Below are positions 38,510 to 47,818 of a stretch of 64,000 nucleotides of DNA, in pieces. The stretch is taken from the NCBI RefSeq assembly GCF_009177095.1, contig NZ_AP021861.1, forward strand, positions 3,516,501 to 3,580,500, in the 5' to 3' direction. Position 1 is the first letter of the stretch. Each line of letters opens with the position of its first letter. Both the position numbers and the translations under genes were made by a program. Source of the DNA: Lacipirellula parvula. Its GTDB lineage: Bacteria > Planctomycetota > Planctomycetia > Pirellulales > Lacipirellulaceae. The notes beneath the pieces were generated by a model, which was not told where the DNA came from, did no database searches, and saw only the letters and a program-made list of their open reading frames with translations.

Positions 38510-39919
38510 CTAGTACGTCAGCGTCGGAGTCCGCTTCTTGAACACGCCCGCCGGCTGCACCGTCTTGCGCGGCAGTTGCTCGCCGAGTTTTTCAGGCGGG
38601 AAATCTTCCGCCCGCGAGCCGTAGCCCATGACGACCGAGCGGTTGTCGACGCGCCAGCCCATCAGCTTGATGAATTCATCGAGCGGAATCGTCTCAATGC
38701 CCAGCCGTCCTGCGTCTTCGCTGAGCGTATTCCAGGTGTCGCGGATCGCCTGATCGCGAGCCTGCGTCCCGTCGGGATATTCGCCCAGCACGAGGTAGCG
38801 AGTTTCGAGCTTCAGGTCGCCTTCAAGTTTACCCGCGTCGTCGATCGCCGCGTCGACCCGGCCGTTGCTGGCGGCAATGATGTTCTTCAGCTTCTGCAGG
38901 TCGTCCTTGCCGTCTTTATCGAGATCAATCTCGCCGGCAATGGCGAACCCAACCGTCCGGCCGCGATCCCAAACCTGGCTGAAGACGCGATCGCCCGTGA
39001 GGATCGGATTCTTCGGATCGTCGGATGTGATCTGAGCCTCGGCCATGTGGCCGTCGATGATGCGGGTGATCTCGATGCTCCCCTTCTTGGCGGCGGCCTC
39101 GGCGTCGGCGTTTCCTTCGCCGGCGACGCTGAACGTCACCTGCGGGCGCAGGCCGTCGTCCGAACCGAGATCAATCCACACCTTGCCGTGCCGCTGGTTG
39201 ACCCAGGTGATTCGGCCGTCGGCCGGCTGGGCGAAGGCGTCGACCTTCGGCAAGCCTTCCTGAAGCTTCGAGATCATCCGCTCTTGCTTGTCGCTCGCGT
39301 TCTTTGCGGCCGATTTTTCGGCTTCGAGCTTCGACATCGCCTCGGCGTGCGTCGCGCGATCCTTCTCCATGCTCGCCGCGATAGCGTTGTTCTTCGCACT
39401 AATCTCGTCGTATTGCTGCTTCGACTTCGCCTGGACGTCGGCAAGATCTTGCTTCGCTTTTTCTAAGGCGGCGAGATGCTCCTTCACGCGGGCGTCTTTC
39501 TCCGCTTCCAGAGCGACCAGCTTCTCCTTGAGGCTCTTCACCTCAGCCTTGGTATTCACTTCGTTCTTGACGAGCTTTTCCTTCTCTTCGAAGACGTTTT
39601 CCAGCATCGTCTTGTAGTGCTTGCTGGCTTCGTCGTCGCCGATGCCGAACCGCTTCATGTCTTCGTCGAATTGCGGCTGCAGCGATTCGAAGAGCGCGTC
39701 TTCCTTGAAGCCAATCCAGTTCTTGTAGTTGCCCGCTTCCGCTTCGGCCTTGGCAACTTTGGAGTTAGCCTCATTGAGTTCGGTTCGCGATGCATCGCGT
39801 TCCGCGATCGCCGTTTTTCGCCAATTGTTGACGACCACCAATCCCACGACAAAGAGCAGGAGGAAAATCGTCAGGACGATGACGACGGCTTGAAGACCTT
39901 GATTCTCTTTCGCGGCCAT
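38510..39919 (-). CDS. Membrane-anchored coiled-coil protein, function unknown
   Basis: The 469-aa product has one N-terminal membrane segment (residues 10-30, LQAVVIVLTIFLLLFVVGLV). A coiled coil follows at about 36-230, rich in Lys, Glu and Ala (KAEVKSLKEKLVALEAEKDA). The C-terminal region of about 240 residues is mostly beta and contains VNQRHGKVWIDLGSDDGLRP. That segment resembles the beta-barrel of MreC-like or HlyD-like proteins. It is a planctomycete-type conserved hypothetical; a cell-envelope scaffolding role is only a guess. Confidence 0.75.
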   Translation of the reverse strand: MAAKENQGLQAVVIVLTIFLLLFVVGLVVVNNWRKTAIAERDASRTELNEANSKVAKAEAEAGNYKNWIGFKEDALFESLQPQFDEDMKRFGIGDDEASKHYKTMLENVFEEKEKLVKNEVNTKAEVKSLKEKLVALEAEKDARVKEHLAALEKAKQDLADVQAKSKQQYDEISAKNNAIAASMEKDRATHAEAMSKLEAEKSAAKNASDKQERMISKLQEGLPKVDAFAQPADGRITWVNQRHGKVWIDLGSDDGLRPQVTFSVAGEGNADAEAAAKKGSIEITRIIDGHMAEAQITSDDPKNPILTGDRVFSQVWDRGRTVGFAIAGEIDLDKDGKDDLQKLKNIIAASNGRVDAAIDDAGKLEGDLKLETRYLVLGEYPDGTQARDQAIRDTWNTLSEDAGRLGIETIPLDEFIKLMGWRVDNRSVVMGYGSRAEDFPPEKLGEQLPRKTVQPAGVFKKRTPTLTY

Positions 39920-40216
39920 GCGGCGACCTCAGTGTGCTTAATCTGCGCTAACTTCTTCTGTTCTCTAACAACGCTCTCGCTAACTTCTCAAACAATCGAG
40001 CGGGCGGGAGCGACGAGTCGGCGGGAAAAGATCTCGGTGGGAAAAGATCAACGCGGCGACTCGACCAACGCTTCCGCGCGGCGACCTCGGGCGATAGAAT
40101 CGCCGTAAGTCGAGCTTAATTGCGGGATTAGGGTGTGTCAAACACCTGCTGGACCAGGGCCGTGGCGACCCCGCCGAACCGGTTGAGCAAGCCTCTCGCC
40201 TCTCCATCACTATTTT

Positions 40217-43159
40217 ATGGCCGGGATTCGCCGGGCCCAGAGAAAATCGCCGACAATGGCCAAAAGAGCTCGCCAAACGACGTTCCCGGGCATGGACGAA
40301 CCGGAACCGCAGCCCGCCGCCAAAGCGAGTCGCGCCGCTGCGGGGTTGGTGGTAAACCACGCCGCCGCGCCAGCCGAGGATTCGACGCCAGCCGGCCCTC
40401 TCGCCATCTGCGATTGGACGATTTATGTCGTCGACTCCTACTCGCTGATTTTCCAGGTCTTCCACGCGATGTCGGGCTCGGAGCTAACCAGCCCCCGCGG
40501 CGAACCGGTCGGCGCCGTCTATGGCTTCACCCGCGATCTGGTCCAGCTGATGGAGCGGAAGCAGCCGACGGCTCTCCTCTGCGCGTTTGACCTCTCGGGG
40601 CCGACATTTCGTCACGAAATGTACGACTCCTACAAAGCCGACCGCAGCGAGATGCCCGAATCGCTCTCGGCTCAGATCCCGAAAATCCGCGAAGTCGTCC
40701 AGGCGATGGGCATCCCGGTGGTCGACTACCCCGGCTTCGAGGCCGACGACGTGATGGCCACCGTTGCCCGCCTGTGCGAAGAAGGGGGGGCCCGCTGCCT
40801 GCTCGTTACGGCCGATAAGGACTGCCGGCAACTCCTCACCAGCCAAACCGCGATCTACAACATCCGCAAAGACCTCGAATACGGCGCCACCGAACTCTAC
40901 GGTGATTGGGGCATCGCCCCCGAACAGGTCGTCGACTTCCAGTCACTCGTGGGCGACAAAATCGACAACGTCCCCGGCGTCCCGCTCATCGGGCCGAAGA
41001 TCGCCAAGGAACTGCTCGAAAAGTACGGCTCGCTCGAAAACGTCCTCGATCACGCCGGCGAACTTGGCGGCAAGCGGAGCCAGAACCTCATCGAGCATCG
41101 CGAAGCCGCGCTCCTCTCGCGCAAGCTGGTCGAACTCGACAAGAACGTGCCGATTGCCATCGACTGGAGCTCGGCCCGCATCGGCGGCTTCGACGAAGCG
41201 CGGCTCGCCGACCTCTTCCGCGACTACGGCTTCCGGGGCCTCGCCGAGCGGGTGATGGCTGTCGCCGGCGCGAACACCGTGAAGACGCCGGGCCAGTTGA
41301 TTCCCGCAGTCAGCGACTGGGACGGCGACTATCAGGTCGTCGACACCCCCGAAGCGCTCGCGGTGCTCATCAGCCAGATGGAGCAGCAGGAGCAGCTCTC
41401 AATCGACACCGAAACGACCGCGATCTCGCCGCGAATCGCCGAGGTCGTCGGTTATTCGTTCGCGTGGCGGCCAGGGCAGGCGTTTTATGTACCGGTGCGG
41501 GGCCCCGAGGGCGACCGCGTCCTCGACCCTGCGGAGACCGCCGCCGCCCTGAAACCGATCTTCGAAAACCCCGCGATCGCGAAGATCGGCCAGAACATCA
41601 AGTACGACATCATCGTGCTCCGCACGGTTGGGATCGAACTGCGCGGCGTCGCCTTCGACACGATGGTCGCCGACTATCTGATCGACTCGGGCGAGCGGAC
41701 GCACAACCTCGACCACCTCTCGCTCAAGTACCTCGGTCACGAAACGATCCGCATCGGCGAGATCATCGGCTCGGGCAAGAACCAGCTCCGCATGGATCAG
41801 GCCCCCGTCGCCGCCGTCGGCGAATATGCGGCCGAAGACGCCGACGTGCCGCTGCGGCTGATGCCGCTCCTTGTCGACCGCCTCTCCGCGGACAACCTCG
41901 CCGAGCTCAACGAAACGATCGAAGTCCCGCTGATCGATGTCCTCGCCGACCTCGAGTACCTCGGCGTCAGCGTCGACGTCGCTCGGCTGAAGGAACTGAG
42001 CGTCGAATACGGCGAGCGGCTGCAGCAGCTAAAGATCGAGATCGAAGAACTCGCCAGCCGGCCGCTGAACATCGACTCGCCCAAACAGCTCGCCGAGCTG
42101 CTATTTACCGACCTGAAGCTGCCGGTCATCAAAAAGACGAAAACCGGCGCGAGCACCGACGCCAGTGTGCTGGAAGAACTTGCCCCGCTCCACCCGCTGC
42201 CGGCCAAGATTGTCGAGTACCGCCAATACTCAAAACTGCTCGGCACCTACATCGATGCCCTGCCGGAACTGGTGAATCCCGCCACCGGCCGCGTCCACGC
42301 CTCGCTCAACCAGGTCGTCGCCGCCACCGGCCGGCTCAGTTCCAGCAACCCGAACTTGCAAAACATCCCCATCCGCACCCGCGAAGGCCGTGAAATCCGC
42401 TCGGCGTTCAAAGCGGGAGAACCGGGCTGGGTGCTGCTCGCCGCCGACTATTCGCAAATCGAGCTCCGCGTCCTCGCCCACTACTGCGGCGACCCCAGCC
42501 TGCGGCAGGCGTTCGAAAACGACGAAGACATCCATCGCCTCGTCGCCAGCCAAGTAAACGGCGTGTCGATGGACGAGGTGACCAACGAAATGCGTCGCGG
42601 CGCCAAGGCGGTCAACTTCGGCATCATCTACGGCCAAAGCCCGTTCGGCTTAGCGAAGGGACTCGGCATCTCCAAGGAAGAGGCGTCCGACTTCATCGAG
42701 AAGTACTTCGCCACCTACCCGGGCGTGATGGATTACCTGATCGACACGCTCACCCTCTGCCGCGAGCAAGGATACGTCACCACGCTGTTCAACCGCCGCC
42801 GCGCGATCGACGGCGTCCGCCCCGTGCCGCCGGGGCTGCGCGAAAAGTCGGGCGCCCTCCGCTTCCTCAACGTGCCCGAACGAACCGCGGTGAACGCCGT
42901 CATCCAGGGAACCGCCGCCGATCTCATCAAGGTCGCGATGATCCGCATCCAAGACCGCCTCAAGCAAGAAAAGTTGCCCGGCCGGATGCTGCTGCAAATC
43001 CACGACGAACTACTATTCGAAACGCCGCCCGAAGCTGCCGCGGAACTCGCCGCGCTCGTCCGGCAAGAAATGTCGACCGTCGCCGAGCTCGCCGTGCCAC
43101 TAAAGGTCGACGTGAAAGTCGGCCCCAACTGGGCAGCATGCGAAGCCTGGGAAGAATGA
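40217..43159 (+). CDS. polA: DNA polymerase I
   Basis: The 980-aa protein has all three domains. The 5'-nuclease (about 65-340) includes FDLSGPTFRHEMYDSYKADR and GFEADDVMATVAR. The 3'-5' proofreading domain (about 370-560) keeps the catalytic D397 and E399 in SIDTETTAI, so proofreading is probably active, unlike in several thermophilic homologues. The polymerase domain has motif A D744 (LAADYSQIELR), motif B (RRGAKAVNFGIIYGQ) and motif C D930 (QIHDELLFE). It fills gaps and removes RNA primers. The start may be 40217 or ATG 40256; the extra 13 residues are basic and not conserved in type. Confidence 0.97.
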   Translation: MAGIRRAQRKSPTMAKRARQTTFPGMDEPEPQPAAKASRAAAGLVVNHAAAPAEDSTPAGPLAICDWTIYVVDSYSLIFQVFHAMSGSELTSPRGEPVGAVYGFTRDLVQLMERKQPTALLCAFDLSGPTFRHEMYDSYKADRSEMPESLSAQIPKIREVVQAMGIPVVDYPGFEADDVMATVARLCEEGGARCLLVTADKDCRQLLTSQTAIYNIRKDLEYGATELYGDWGIAPEQVVDFQSLVGDKIDNVPGVPLIGPKIAKELLEKYGSLENVLDHAGELGGKRSQNLIEHREAALLSRKLVELDKNVPIAIDWSSARIGGFDEARLADLFRDYGFRGLAERVMAVAGANTVKTPGQLIPAVSDWDGDYQVVDTPEALAVLISQMEQQEQLSIDTETTAISPRIAEVVGYSFAWRPGQAFYVPVRGPEGDRVLDPAETAAALKPIFENPAIAKIGQNIKYDIIVLRTVGIELRGVAFDTMVADYLIDSGERTHNLDHLSLKYLGHETIRIGEIIGSGKNQLRMDQAPVAAVGEYAAEDADVPLRLMPLLVDRLSADNLAELNETIEVPLIDVLADLEYLGVSVDVARLKELSVEYGERLQQLKIEIEELASRPLNIDSPKQLAELLFTDLKLPVIKKTKTGASTDASVLEELAPLHPLPAKIVEYRQYSKLLGTYIDALPELVNPATGRVHASLNQVVAATGRLSSSNPNLQNIPIRTREGREIRSAFKAGEPGWVLLAADYSQIELRVLAHYCGDPSLRQAFENDEDIHRLVASQVNGVSMDEVTNEMRRGAKAVNFGIIYGQSPFGLAKGLGISKEEASDFIEKYFATYPGVMDYLIDTLTLCREQGYVTTLFNRRRAIDGVRPVPPGLREKSGALRFLNVPERTAVNAVIQGTAADLIKVAMIRIQDRLKQEKLPGRMLLQIHDELLFETPPEAAAELAALVRQEMSTVAELAVPLKVDVKVGPNWAACEAWEE

Positions 43160-43224
43160 TTCACGGTCCCTCGTGGCAAACTAATTCAACGAGTAACGGT
43201 CGCATGCTCAAGCATACTCAACTG

Positions 43225-43337
43225 TGAGGTTCCCTCCCCTTGAGGGGGAGGGTTAGGGAGGGGTGAAAGCAGCGGGTACCAGCGTTCACTCCCCCCTCCC
43301 CAGCCCTCCCCTCCAGGGGGAGCGAGCCAAAACATTT
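43225..43337. repeat. 113-bp G/C-rich element, copy 1
   Basis: It begins TGAGGTTCCCTCCCCTTGAG, carries the core AGCGGGTACCAGCGTTCACT and ends in AACATTT. The left and right thirds are imperfect inverted repeats. The second copy, of equal length and the same orientation, is at 47487-47599. Confidence 0.9.
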
Positions 43338-43417
43338 CCAATGGCTGAGCTGGCTCTCAACCAAGTGCAGTGACGCTCGCCACAAACGAGATTTTGCCGC
43401 GTCCGCTACCACTGAAA

Positions 43418-43455
43418 CCCAACACCTGAACCCCAACACCTGAACCCCAACACCT
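43418..43455 (+). repeat. Short tandem repeat before coaE
   Basis: Almost three copies of CCCCAACACCTGAA in a row, ending 3 bp before the coaE start codon. There is no recognisable SD in this stretch. Confidence 0.7.
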
Positions 43456-43458
43456 TCG

Positions 43459-44064
43459 ATGCTCACCATCGGCCTTATCGGCGGCATCGCTAGCGGCAAG
43501 TCAGCGGTTGCTGCTGCGCTTGCCAAGCGCGGGGCCGTCATCTTCGACGCCGACCGAATCGGCCACGCGGTTCTCCAGCGCTCCGCCGTTCGCGACGAAC
43601 TCGTCGCCTTGTGGGGCGCCGGCATCCTCGACGGGGCAGGGGGGCTCTCACGACCCGCAATCGCGAAGCTCGTCTTCGGCGATACCCCCGCAGCGAAGGC
43701 CAACCGCCAGCATCTCGAAGAGCTTCTCCACCCCCTGATTCGGGCCCAAATCGAAGCCGAAATCCGCCAACTCCCCGACACCGACGTGCCCGCCGTGGTC
43801 ATCGACGCTCCGCTGCTGCTCGAGTCGGGCTGGAACGAGGTCTGCCAGGCGGTCGCGTTCGTCGACGCCCCCCGCGAGCAGCGACTCGCCCGCGCCGAAC
43901 AAAATCGTGGCTGGTCGGCCGAAGAATTCGCTCGCAGAGAAGCCTCCCAAATGCCGATAGAGCAGAAGAAGGGTTGGTCGACCCACATCATCCGCAACGA
44001 CGGCTCGCTGTCGGAATTGGATGCCGAGGTCGACCGATTCTGGACCGCGGTTAGGCGTCGCTAG
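43459..44064 (+). CDS. coaE: Dephospho-CoA kinase
   Basis: The 201-aa kinase starts MLTIGLIGGIASGKSAVA, with P-loop G8-S15. It has the FDADRIGHAVL motif that positions dephospho-CoA, then LIRAQIEAEIR and PAVVIDAPLLLESGW. It phosphorylates the ribose 3'-hydroxyl of dephospho-CoA in the last step of CoA synthesis. It is cytoplasmic and of normal length. It follows polA in the same direction, a neighbourhood seen in other bacteria. Confidence 0.96.
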   Translation: MLTIGLIGGIASGKSAVAAALAKRGAVIFDADRIGHAVLQRSAVRDELVALWGAGILDGAGGLSRPAIAKLVFGDTPAAKANRQHLEELLHPLIRAQIEAEIRQLPDTDVPAVVIDAPLLLESGWNEVCQAVAFVDAPREQRLARAEQNRGWSAEEFARREASQMPIEQKKGWSTHIIRNDGSLSELDAEVDRFWTAVRRR

Positions 44065-44372
44065 CTTGGTAAAAGCCGCAAATCTGTACCAAACTGCTTC
44101 CCCTGACTGCGGACGCTTGCCATACTAAAGGTCGCTTTTGTACGGAGTTTGGCCGAGGTCCCCGCCTTTACCTTGGCATTGAGTCCAGCGTCGCCGATTC
44201 CTGGCGAGGCTCGACAGAGAACGACTTCCTAATGTTTCCCGTTTCGTAGCGTGTTGCGCGGTAGTCCTGGCACGGGACTGCAGCGTCGTATCGTCGTGCA
44301 CCAATCCCTCCCGTTGGCGCGTTTCATGCGCCGACGACTCTCCCTCTTTTCCGATTTCAGGAGTTTGTAGCC
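44065..44372. other. Leader region of rho
   Basis: 308 bp without a gene. A small hairpin TCGCC...GGCGA lies near 44189-44205. Long untranslated leaders are common for rho, which is often autoregulated, but no specific element can be named here. Confidence 0.35.
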
Positions 44373-45854
44373 ATGGCAGAGACCGGCAACCGCGGGCCGC
44401 GGTACAGTCGGCCCCAACAGCCCTTCCCCCGTCAACGTCGTTCGTACGACGAAGGCGTGGCCCCGATCGATCGCCAACGCTTGGCGGAGCTCGAGCAGGA
44501 AGAACCGCTGTCGTTCGCCGAAGAACTCGACAAGGCCGCCGAGCGCGTTCGCCGCGTCGGCAGCAGCATCGAACGGACCGACAAGCCCGATCCGAACATC
44601 CACATCGCCGCCCTTCAGCGATTGAGCATGCCCGAGCTCATCGAGATGGCGGAAGAAGAAAACATCGAAGAAGCGAGCGGCCTGAAGAAGCAGGACCTCA
44701 TCTTCCGCATCCTCAAGTCGCGGGTGAAGTTCAACGGCATGATGTCGGGCGAAGGGACGCTCGAAATCCTCCCGGACGGCTTCGGCTTCCTCCGCTCGCC
44801 CGACTACCACTACCTTTCCTGCCCGGACGACATCTACGTCTCGCCGAGCCAGATCCGCCGCTTCGGTCTCCACACCGGCGCCACGGTCTCCGGCACGATT
44901 CGTCCGCCGAAGGAAAACGAGCGCTACTTCGCGTTGCTACGGGTCGAGTCGATCAACGGCCTCGATCCGAACATGGTCAACAAGAAGGTCATGTTCGATA
45001 ACCTAACCCCGGTTCACCCCGACGAGCGGATCCGCATGGAAACGACGCCGGAAGAAATCGGCATGCGGGTGGTCGACATGATCGTCCCCATCGGCTTCGG
45101 CCAGCGCGGTCTCATCGTCAGTCCCCCGCGGGCCGGCAAGACCGTCCTCATGCAGAAGATGGCCAAGTCGGTCCTCGCCAACTATCCCGACGCTTACGTC
45201 ATCATGCTGTTGATCGACGAGCGGCCGGAAGAAGTGACCGACATGGAGCGCCAAGTGAAGGGCCCCAATTGCGAGGTCATTTCTAGCACCTTCGACGAAA
45301 CCTCCGCCCGCCACGTCCAGGTCGCCGAAATGGTGATCGAAAAGGCGAAGCGGATGGTCGAGTACGGCCGCGACGTGGTGATCTTCCTCGATTCGATCAC
45401 ACGCCTGGCCCGTGCCTGGAACAGCGAATGCCCCAGTTCGGGCAAGCTGCTCTCCGGCGGCATCGACGCCAATGCGATGCAGCGCCCGAAGCGGTTCTTC
45501 GGCTCGGCTCGTAAGGTCGAAGAGGGGGGCTCGCTCACCATCATCGCGACGGCGCTCGTCGACACCGGCAGCCGCATGGACGAAGTGATCTTCGAAGAGT
45601 TCAAGGGGACCGGCAACCAGGAGATCGTCCTCGATCGCCGCCTAGTAGACCGCCGCATTTGGCCCGCCATCGACATCACCAAGAGCGGCACCCGCCGCGA
45701 AGAGATGCTGATGGATCCCGAAGAGTACCGCCGCGTGAGCCTGCTGCGTCGCGTCCTCAACGAGATGAACGGCCCCGATGCGATGGAACTGCTCGGCACC
45801 CGGCTCCGCAAGACCGGCTCGAACGCCGAGTTCTTGATGAGCATTAAGGACTAG
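44373..45854 (+). CDS. rho: Transcription termination factor Rho
   Basis: The 493-aa protein has an extra N-terminus of about 75 residues that is charged and disordered ([19 protein letters not shown]). The Rho N-terminal RNA-binding domains follow ([40 protein letters not shown]). The hexameric ATPase has Walker A PPRAGKT (K256), Walker [15 protein letters not shown], the Q-loop region [20 protein letters not shown] and the R-loop [13 protein letters not shown]. Rho stops transcription of untranslated RNA. A T-rich hairpin follows. Confidence 0.98.
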   Translation: MAETGNRGPRYSRPQQPFPRQRRSYDEGVAPIDRQRLAELEQEEPLSFAEELDKAAERVRRVGSSIERTDKPDPNIHIAALQRLSMPELIEMAEEENIEEASGLKKQDLIFRILKSRVKFNGMMSGEGTLEILPDGFGFLRSPDYHYLSCPDDIYVSPSQIRRFGLHTGATVSGTIRPPKENERYFALLRVESINGLDPNMVNKKVMFDNLTPVHPDERIRMETTPEEIGMRVVDMIVPIGFGQRGLIVSPPRAGKTVLMQKMAKSVLANYPDAYVIMLLIDERPEEVTDMERQVKGPNCEVISSTFDETSARHVQVAEMVIEKAKRMVEYGRDVVIFLDSITRLARAWNSECPSSGKLLSGGIDANAMQRPKRFFGSARKVEEGGSLTIIATALVDTGSRMDEVIFEEFKGTGNQEIVLDRRLVDRRIWPAIDITKSGTRREEMLMDPEEYRRVSLLRRVLNEMNGPDAMELLGTRLRKTGSNAEFLMSIKD

Positions 45855-45864
45855 CCCGCCATTC

Positions 45865-45947
45865 AAAGCGGAGAGTGGAAAGCCGAGAGCGGAGTGTCCC
45901 CGCAGGACGCCGCCTTCCGCTTTCTGCTCTCCGCTTTTTTATTTTTT
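45865..45947 (+). terminator. Terminator after rho
   Basis: AAAGCGGAGAG (45865-45875) pairs with CTCTCCGCTTT (45927-45937), leading into T6-A-T6. An inner partial repeat lies in the loop. It is close to the next start, so read-through would produce the ferredoxin transcript. Confidence 0.75.
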
Positions 45948-45954
45948 GGAACTG

Positions 45955-46323
45955 ATGCCGAACGATTCCGCCACTCCCTGGTCCGAATTCACCGCCGTCG
46001 GCGCTGACAAAATTCAGCGTCACCTGTTTCTCTGCGCCGACCAAACGAAGCCGAAGTGCATCGATAAGGAGTCGAGCCTCGAGTCGTGGGATTACCTGAA
46101 GCGCCGACTGAAGGAACTGAAGCTCACCGGCGACGGCGGCGTCTTCCGCACGAAGGCCAACTGCCTGCAAGTTTGCGCCCGCGGACCGATCGCAGTCGTT
46201 TACCCTGAGGGGGTCTGGTATCACTCCTGCACCGTCGCGGTGCTCGAGCGGATCATTCAAGAACACCTTATCGGCGGGCAGATTGTGGAAGAGTTTCACT
46301 ACGCTCCGCCGGAAGCCGTGTAG
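45955..46323 (+). CDS. (2Fe-2S) ferredoxin, thioredoxin-like fold
   Basis: The 122-aa product starts at ATG 45955. Cysteines C27, C35, C70 and C74 ([20 protein letters not shown]) fit the thioredoxin-like [2Fe-2S] ferredoxin family found in Aquifex and Azotobacter (Shethna-type) and in the NuoE subunit. The middle carries helices [15 protein letters not shown] and the end [20 protein letters not shown]. It is a small soluble electron carrier whose partner is unknown. It sits between rho and ribH, probably by chance. Confidence 0.9.
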   Translation: MPNDSATPWSEFTAVGADKIQRHLFLCADQTKPKCIDKESSLESWDYLKRRLKELKLTGDGGVFRTKANCLQVCARGPIAVVYPEGVWYHSCTVAVLERIIQEHLIGGQIVEEFHYAPPEAV

Positions 46324-46406
46324 CCATCGTCAGTTGTCCGTGGTCATTAGCCGCTGAAAGGCAAACTGCTTCCGATCACGGATCCCCGATCACCGATCCC
46401 AAACTC

Positions 46407-46880
46407 ATGCCTAACGAAATCCAACCCGCTCCTGCTGACGCCCACGACCGCTACGCGATCGTCGTCGCCCAGTGGAACCAGTCGGTCACCGGCGTCTTGC
46501 TCGAAGGCGCCGTTGCCACGCTCCGCGGCGCAGGCGTCGCCGACGACCACATCGACGTCGCGTGGGTCCCCGGTTCTTGGGAGTTGCCGCTCGTCGCCCA
46601 GCGGTTTGCCGAGGGGGGCGAGCACGCGGCGGTGATTTGTCTCGGCGTCGTCGTCCGCGGTGAAACCTCCCATGATCAGCACATCAACCGCGGCGTGAGC
46701 CTCGCGATGAGCCAAATTTCGCTGCAATTCGACATTCCCGTTCTGTTCGGCGTCCTCACCTGCGAATCGATGGAACAAGCCGTCGACCGCGCCGGCGGAG
46801 CCCACGGCCACAAGGGCCAGGAGTGCGCCGAGGCCGCCCTCCACATGGTTGGATTGCTCAAGAACCTTCCAGCGTCGTAG
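46407..46880 (+). CDS. ribH: 6,7-dimethyl-8-ribityllumazine synthase
   Basis: The 157-aa enzyme contains the family core: RYAIVVAQWNQSVTGVLLEG, WVPGSWELPLVAQRF, LGVVVRGETSHDQHINRGVS with catalytic-region H89, and FDIPVLFGVLTCESMEQAVD. It joins the pyrimidine and dihydroxybutanone phosphate in the penultimate step of riboflavin synthesis and usually forms pentamers or 60-mers. The variant GETSHDQHI replaces the more usual KGET-x-H. The same strand continues into nusB after 119 bp, the classic ribH-nusB order. Confidence 0.97.
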   Translation: MPNEIQPAPADAHDRYAIVVAQWNQSVTGVLLEGAVATLRGAGVADDHIDVAWVPGSWELPLVAQRFAEGGEHAAVICLGVVVRGETSHDQHINRGVSLAMSQISLQFDIPVLFGVLTCESMEQAVDRAGGAHGHKGQECAEAALHMVGLLKNLPAS

Positions 46881-46999
46881 AATACTCCTGAATGACGAAG
46901 CCCGAATGACGAATGACCAAATTCGGGTAGCTTACGCATCGTCGCCGCCATTCGTCATTCGCTCATTCGCTCATTCGTCATTTAAGCATTCCCACCGCC

Positions 47000-47407
47000 A
47001 TGTCCCGCCGTAGCCGCGCCCGAGAAATCGCCCTCCAGGCCCTCTTTCAAGAAGACCTGAACCCCGAAAACGCCCTGGGTAACCTCGGCGTGTTCCTCGC
47101 CGCGCGCCTGCAAGAAGAAGAGCAACGCGAATTCGCCAAGCTGCTCGTCCTCGGCGTCAAACGCAATCAGGCGGAACTCGACGCCCTCCTCGCCGACAAG
47201 GCCGAGCACTGGTCGGTCGGCCGCATGCCCGCCACCGACCGCAACCTGCTCCGCCTCGGCGCCTACGAAATCCGCTACTCGGATACGCCCCACCGCGTCG
47301 CGATTAACGAAGCGGTCGAACTTGCCAAGCGCTACGGTACCGCGAACTCGCCGCAGTTCATCAACGGCATCCTCGACAAGCTGATTCAACGGCCCGCGGC
47401 GTCGTAG
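47000..47407 (+). CDS. nusB: Transcription antitermination factor NusB
   Basis: The 135-aa helical protein starts MSRRSRAREIALQALFQEDL and ends DTPHRVAINEAVELAKRYGT, PQFINGILDKLI, the two conserved NusB blocks. It binds BoxA RNA with NusE (S10) to protect rRNA transcription from Rho. It has the usual ribH-nusB adjacency. The intergenic AT-richer stretch before it (46893-46980) consists of several GAATGACGAA/TTCGTCATTC inverted pieces. Confidence 0.96.
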   Translation: MSRRSRAREIALQALFQEDLNPENALGNLGVFLAARLQEEEQREFAKLLVLGVKRNQAELDALLADKAEHWSVGRMPATDRNLLRLGAYEIRYSDTPHRVAINEAVELAKRYGTANSPQFINGILDKLIQRPAAS

Positions 47408-47818
47408 CGAGCGATTCCTTGGATCCGCAACCGTTCGCCCGCATGCCTGCGCGCACGGCTGCGCGAGCAGCGATAAATGTGAACTTTGAGGTCCCCTCCC
47501 CTTGAGGGGGAGGGTTAGGGAGGGGTGAAAGCAGCGGGTACCAGCGTTCACTTCCCCCTCCCCAGCCCTCCCCTCCAGGAGGAGGGGGCCAGAACATTTA
47601 TTTATTAGTTGCAGTTGCGCGCTCGCTATGCAACTCTATCGGTGCGCGAAACTCTACCGCTCGCTCCCAGCGAACCGAGCGTAACGTCTATTCCGCCCCA
47701 TGCGGAATCGTGCATCGCGCGTTCCCGCATCTGTCGATCTTTCCGTCCAGTCGAGGTACGGACTGCCTCGCACACGCGTGCTTCCAATGCACACGGCTAG
47801 CGATCAACGGAGTGGCGG
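47408..47818. other. Gap with 113-bp element copy
   Basis: 411 bp; the second 113-bp element occupies 47487-47599. GGAG at 47809-47812 is the ribosome site of the next gene. No gene. Confidence 0.45.
47487..47599. repeat. 113-bp G/C-rich element, copy 2
   Basis: Nearly identical to 43225-43337, with same length and direction and only a few substitutions. The two copies bracket coaE-rho-ferredoxin-ribH-nusB. Confidence 0.9.

Larger units (their letters stand above)
43160..43458. other. Gap with 113-bp element and short tandem repeat
   Basis: This gap of about 300 bp holds the 113-bp element and three tandem copies of a 14-bp unit CCCCAACACCTGAA at 43418-43455, just before coaE. No gene. Confidence 0.5.

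Noticed and set aside
40906-42393. 495-codon alternative plus-strand frame inside polA
   Set aside because: Arg/Pro-rich composition typical of a shifted frame; polA is intact in the main frame.
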